The translations under genes and the position numbers were made by a program. The notes beneath the pieces are model-generated. The model was not told the DNA's origin. It was given only the letters and a program-made list of their open reading frames with translations, and did not search any database. From contig JASHYE010000091.1 in NCBI GenBank assembly GCA_030043155.1, positions 1 through 5,709 of the forward strand: a DNA stretch of 5,709 nucleotides, written 5' to 3'. This DNA is from Candidatus Acidiferrales bacterium. Its GTDB lineage: Bacteria; Acidobacteriota; Terriglobia; Acidoferrales; UBA7541. The stretch's first letter is position 1. Every line of letters begins with the position of its first letter. This document shows, piece after piece, positions 5,484 to 5,709 of the stretch.

Positions 5484-5709
5484 GCGTTGCCCCGCTGCTG
5501 ATCGAGTACTGCAACGATTCGCTCGATCGATCGTGCCGTGGCGCCGCGATTCGATTCCACGAGCGTGCGTGCCTTCTGTCCCATGTGCCCGCTTGTCACC
5601 GAATCGTTAATCAATTCCGCCCAAGCTTCACCGAGTTTTTGGCCGCTGGCTACCTGGATCGCAGCTCGGGCGCTCGAAAACCGTGCAGCTATTTCGCGAA
5701 AATTCTGCA
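5480..5709 (-). CDS. waaA: 3-deoxy-D-manno-octulosonic acid (Kdo) transferase, C-terminal fragment
   Basis: This partial gene enters from the right edge and ends at TGA 5482-5480. About 75 codons are visible. The first complete codons read QNFREIAARF, preceded by a partial codon ending in TG that would fit Met. This matches the conserved 'GPHMxNFxEI' block near the C-terminus of WaaA/KdtA (GT30 family), a cytoplasmic-face membrane enzyme that adds Kdo from CMP-Kdo to lipid IVA. The rest of the fragment shows the usual ending: a helix with LGEAWAELI, then GHMGQKA and ESNRGAT, and a final helix. The stop overlaps the lpxK start by 4 nt (GTGA). Its neighbour LpxK makes the WaaA acceptor, which supports the call. 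The catalytic N-terminal domain is off-window, so mono- or bifunctionality cannot be judged. Confidence 0.88.
   Translation of the reverse strand, partial: QNFREIAARFSSARAAIQVASGQKLGEAWAELINDSVTSGHMGQKARTLVESNRGATARSIERIVAVLDQQRGNA

Larger units (their letters stand above)
1..5709 (-). other. LPS inner-core / lipid A operon, eight genes without intergenic DNA
   Basis: Eight consecutive genes lie on the minus strand, and every one of the seven junctions is an overlap of 1, 4 or 8 nt. No gap exists that could hold a promoter or terminator, so a single polycistronic mRNA running right to left is the simplest reading. Both ends are cut: waaA begins beyond the right edge and the methyltransferase continues beyond the left edge. 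The genes cover lipid IVA formation, Kdo transfer, ADP-heptose synthesis and two heptosyl transfers, which are successive steps at the cytoplasmic face of the inner membrane. The gene calls and overlaps are read directly from the sequence. The single-transcript conclusion is inference. Confidence 0.9.

Noticed and set aside
5518..5534. Palindrome-like run of gatcgatcg inside waaA
   Set aside because: It is a short self-complementary stretch within coding sequence (codons for Arg-Ser-Ile-Glu-Arg) with no flanking structure or second copy to suggest a site.

Overview
The window is a single, extremely compact minus-strand operon for lipid A completion and the inner core of lipopolysaccharide (LPS). 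Read in the direction of transcription (right to left) it contains: the C-terminal end of the Kdo transferase waaA, lipid A 4'-kinase lpxK, heptosyltransferase waaF, heptose-1,7-bisphosphate phosphatase gmhB, heptose-7-phosphate kinase rfaE1, heptose-1-phosphate adenylyltransferase rfaE2, heptosyltransferase waaC, and the N-terminal part of an ICMT/PEMT-type integral membrane methyltransferase. I see no RNA gene, mobile element, CRISPR array, internal promoter or terminator, and no intergenic stretch at all.

Organism: a Gram-negative bacterium with heptose-containing LPS and, by eye, slightly more than half G+C. The waaA-lpxK-waaF-gmhB-rfaE1-rfaE2-waaC order, the separate kinase and adenylyltransferase (a fused HldE in enterobacteria), and the flavour of the LpxK, GmhB and WaaC sequences remind me most of Acidobacteriota. 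This is recognition from memory, not a search result, and is moderately confident at best.

Layout: all seven gene junctions overlap. The shared sequences are waaA/lpxK GTGA (4 nt), lpxK/waaF ATGA (4 nt), waaF/gmhB ATGCCTGA (8 nt), gmhB/rfaE1 ATGA (4 nt), rfaE1/rfaE2 GTGA (4 nt), rfaE2/waaC ATGGATGA (8 nt), and waaC/methyltransferase TAGTG (1 nt). The whole unit is therefore probably one transcript with translational coupling at every step. Its promoter and terminator lie outside the window.

How the genes work together: LpxK phosphorylates the lipid A disaccharide precursor to lipid IVA, and WaaA adds Kdo to it. RfaE1, GmhB and RfaE2 turn heptose 7-phosphate into ADP-heptose through the bisphosphate and 1-phosphate. 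WaaC and WaaF use ADP-heptose to add heptoses I and II to the Kdo-lipid A core. The sedoheptulose-7-phosphate isomerase (gmhA) and the ADP-heptose epimerase (hldD) are not in the window. The role of the terminal membrane methyltransferase is unknown and is the main functional surprise.

The most unusual sequence-level feature is a small 9-bp tandem repeat at the rfaE2/waaC junction. It is read in two frames at once: it makes an Asn/Arg-rich tail on RfaE2 and places four in-frame ATGs in front of waaC. Overall this is a conserved core-biosynthesis region. I found no convincing undescribed system in it.
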